Below, piece by piece: positions 63,811-64,000 of a stretch of 64,000 nt of DNA. The notes under the pieces were generated by a model. It did not search any database, was not told the DNA's origin, and worked only from the letters and a program-made list of their open reading frames with translations. Where the stretch lies: NCBI RefSeq assembly GCF_905171775.1, contig NC_053491.1, positions 107,394,682 to 107,458,681 on the forward strand, read 5' to 3'. A program made the position numbers and the translations under genes. Numbering within the stretch: the first letter of the stretch is position 1; every line of letters starts with the position of its first letter. Source of the DNA: Rana temporaria. Lineage: Eukaryota > Chordata > Amphibia > Anura > Ranidae.

Positions 63811-64000
63811 GCAGTCAGTATATGTCACCTTGCTTCAGTTGCACTGTATTTTATAAAATAATGTACCCATTGCAATACATTAAGGATATTTATCTCAGCG
63901 TTCCATATACATGGATTTATATGTTCAGTGAACCTTAGAGGAGAACAGTAGCTAGGACAAAATCACCAATAAAAAGATATATCAGGTTTTGTGCTGTATT
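63811..64000. other. No gene recognised
   Basis: Window end; nothing recognised. Confidence 0.4.

Noticed and set aside
1..64000. Host protein-coding exons, CRISPR arrays or bacterial-type operons
   Set aside because: No conserved host domain with splice-site context was recognised, and the repeat content is that of a vertebrate nuclear genome.

Overview
This window looks like intergenic or intronic DNA from a large, repeat-rich vertebrate genome, most likely a frog. The reasons are the families seen: many TTAA-flanked inverted-repeat elements of the T2 type described in Xenopus, several Tc1-like transposons, CR1/L2-like and L1/Tx1-like LINEs, Penelope-like retroelement remains, hAT elements with 8-bp target duplications, and a Ty3/gypsy element with the Gmr1-type gene order known from deuterostomes. 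I recognise no host exon, rRNA or tRNA gene. Almost every reading frame here is transposon-derived or spurious. The species call is inference from repeat content.

Layout. 1-9200: CA microsatellite, a LINE 3' tail, T2-type elements, a degenerate Tc1 (4627-5926), a 940-bp hAT element carrying a minisatellite (6550-7489), and a truncated Tc1 (8562-9198). 9201-16046: a Tc1 copy split by a complete, apparently intact LTR retrotransposon (9780-15256, minus strand). 16050-26050: MITE-type repeats and a hAT element. 26575-32603: one CR1/L2-like LINE broken by a 2.5-kb block and by a hAT element that itself holds a second hAT. 33000-40620: MITEs, two oppositely oriented solo LTRs of one family, and another hAT. 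41239-43700: a long CR1/L2-like LINE with one frameshift. 43740-49370: palindromic MITEs, a SINE with an 18-bp target duplication inside an inverted-repeat element, and an L1/Tx1-like fragment. 50150-51760: a Penelope GIY-YIG endonuclease remnant and its tail. 52262-52945: two minisatellites. 53100-55535: an L1/Tx1-like LINE fragment with two T2-type insertions. 55500-64000: few identifiable features, a hAT transposase remnant, an old tandem array and an inverted-duplicated Tc1-like element.

Most interesting. First, the LTR element has one long open gag-pol frame in the order gag, protease, integrase, reverse transcriptase, RNase H, so integrase precedes RT as in Ty1/copia although the sequences are Ty3/gypsy-like. 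Its 494-bp LTRs appear identical by eye, it has a 4-bp target duplication (GTAT), and its primer-binding site matches tRNA-Ala for 18 nt. Second, four separate short sequences share a hammerhead-ribozyme-like layout: a CUGANGA-type box, a hairpin, (G)AAA, a palindromic hexamer of the form ACNNGT that differs between copies, and flanks able to pair. One copy lies about 0.8 kb downstream of the Penelope endonuclease remnant, in line with the known association of hammerheads with Penelope-like elements.
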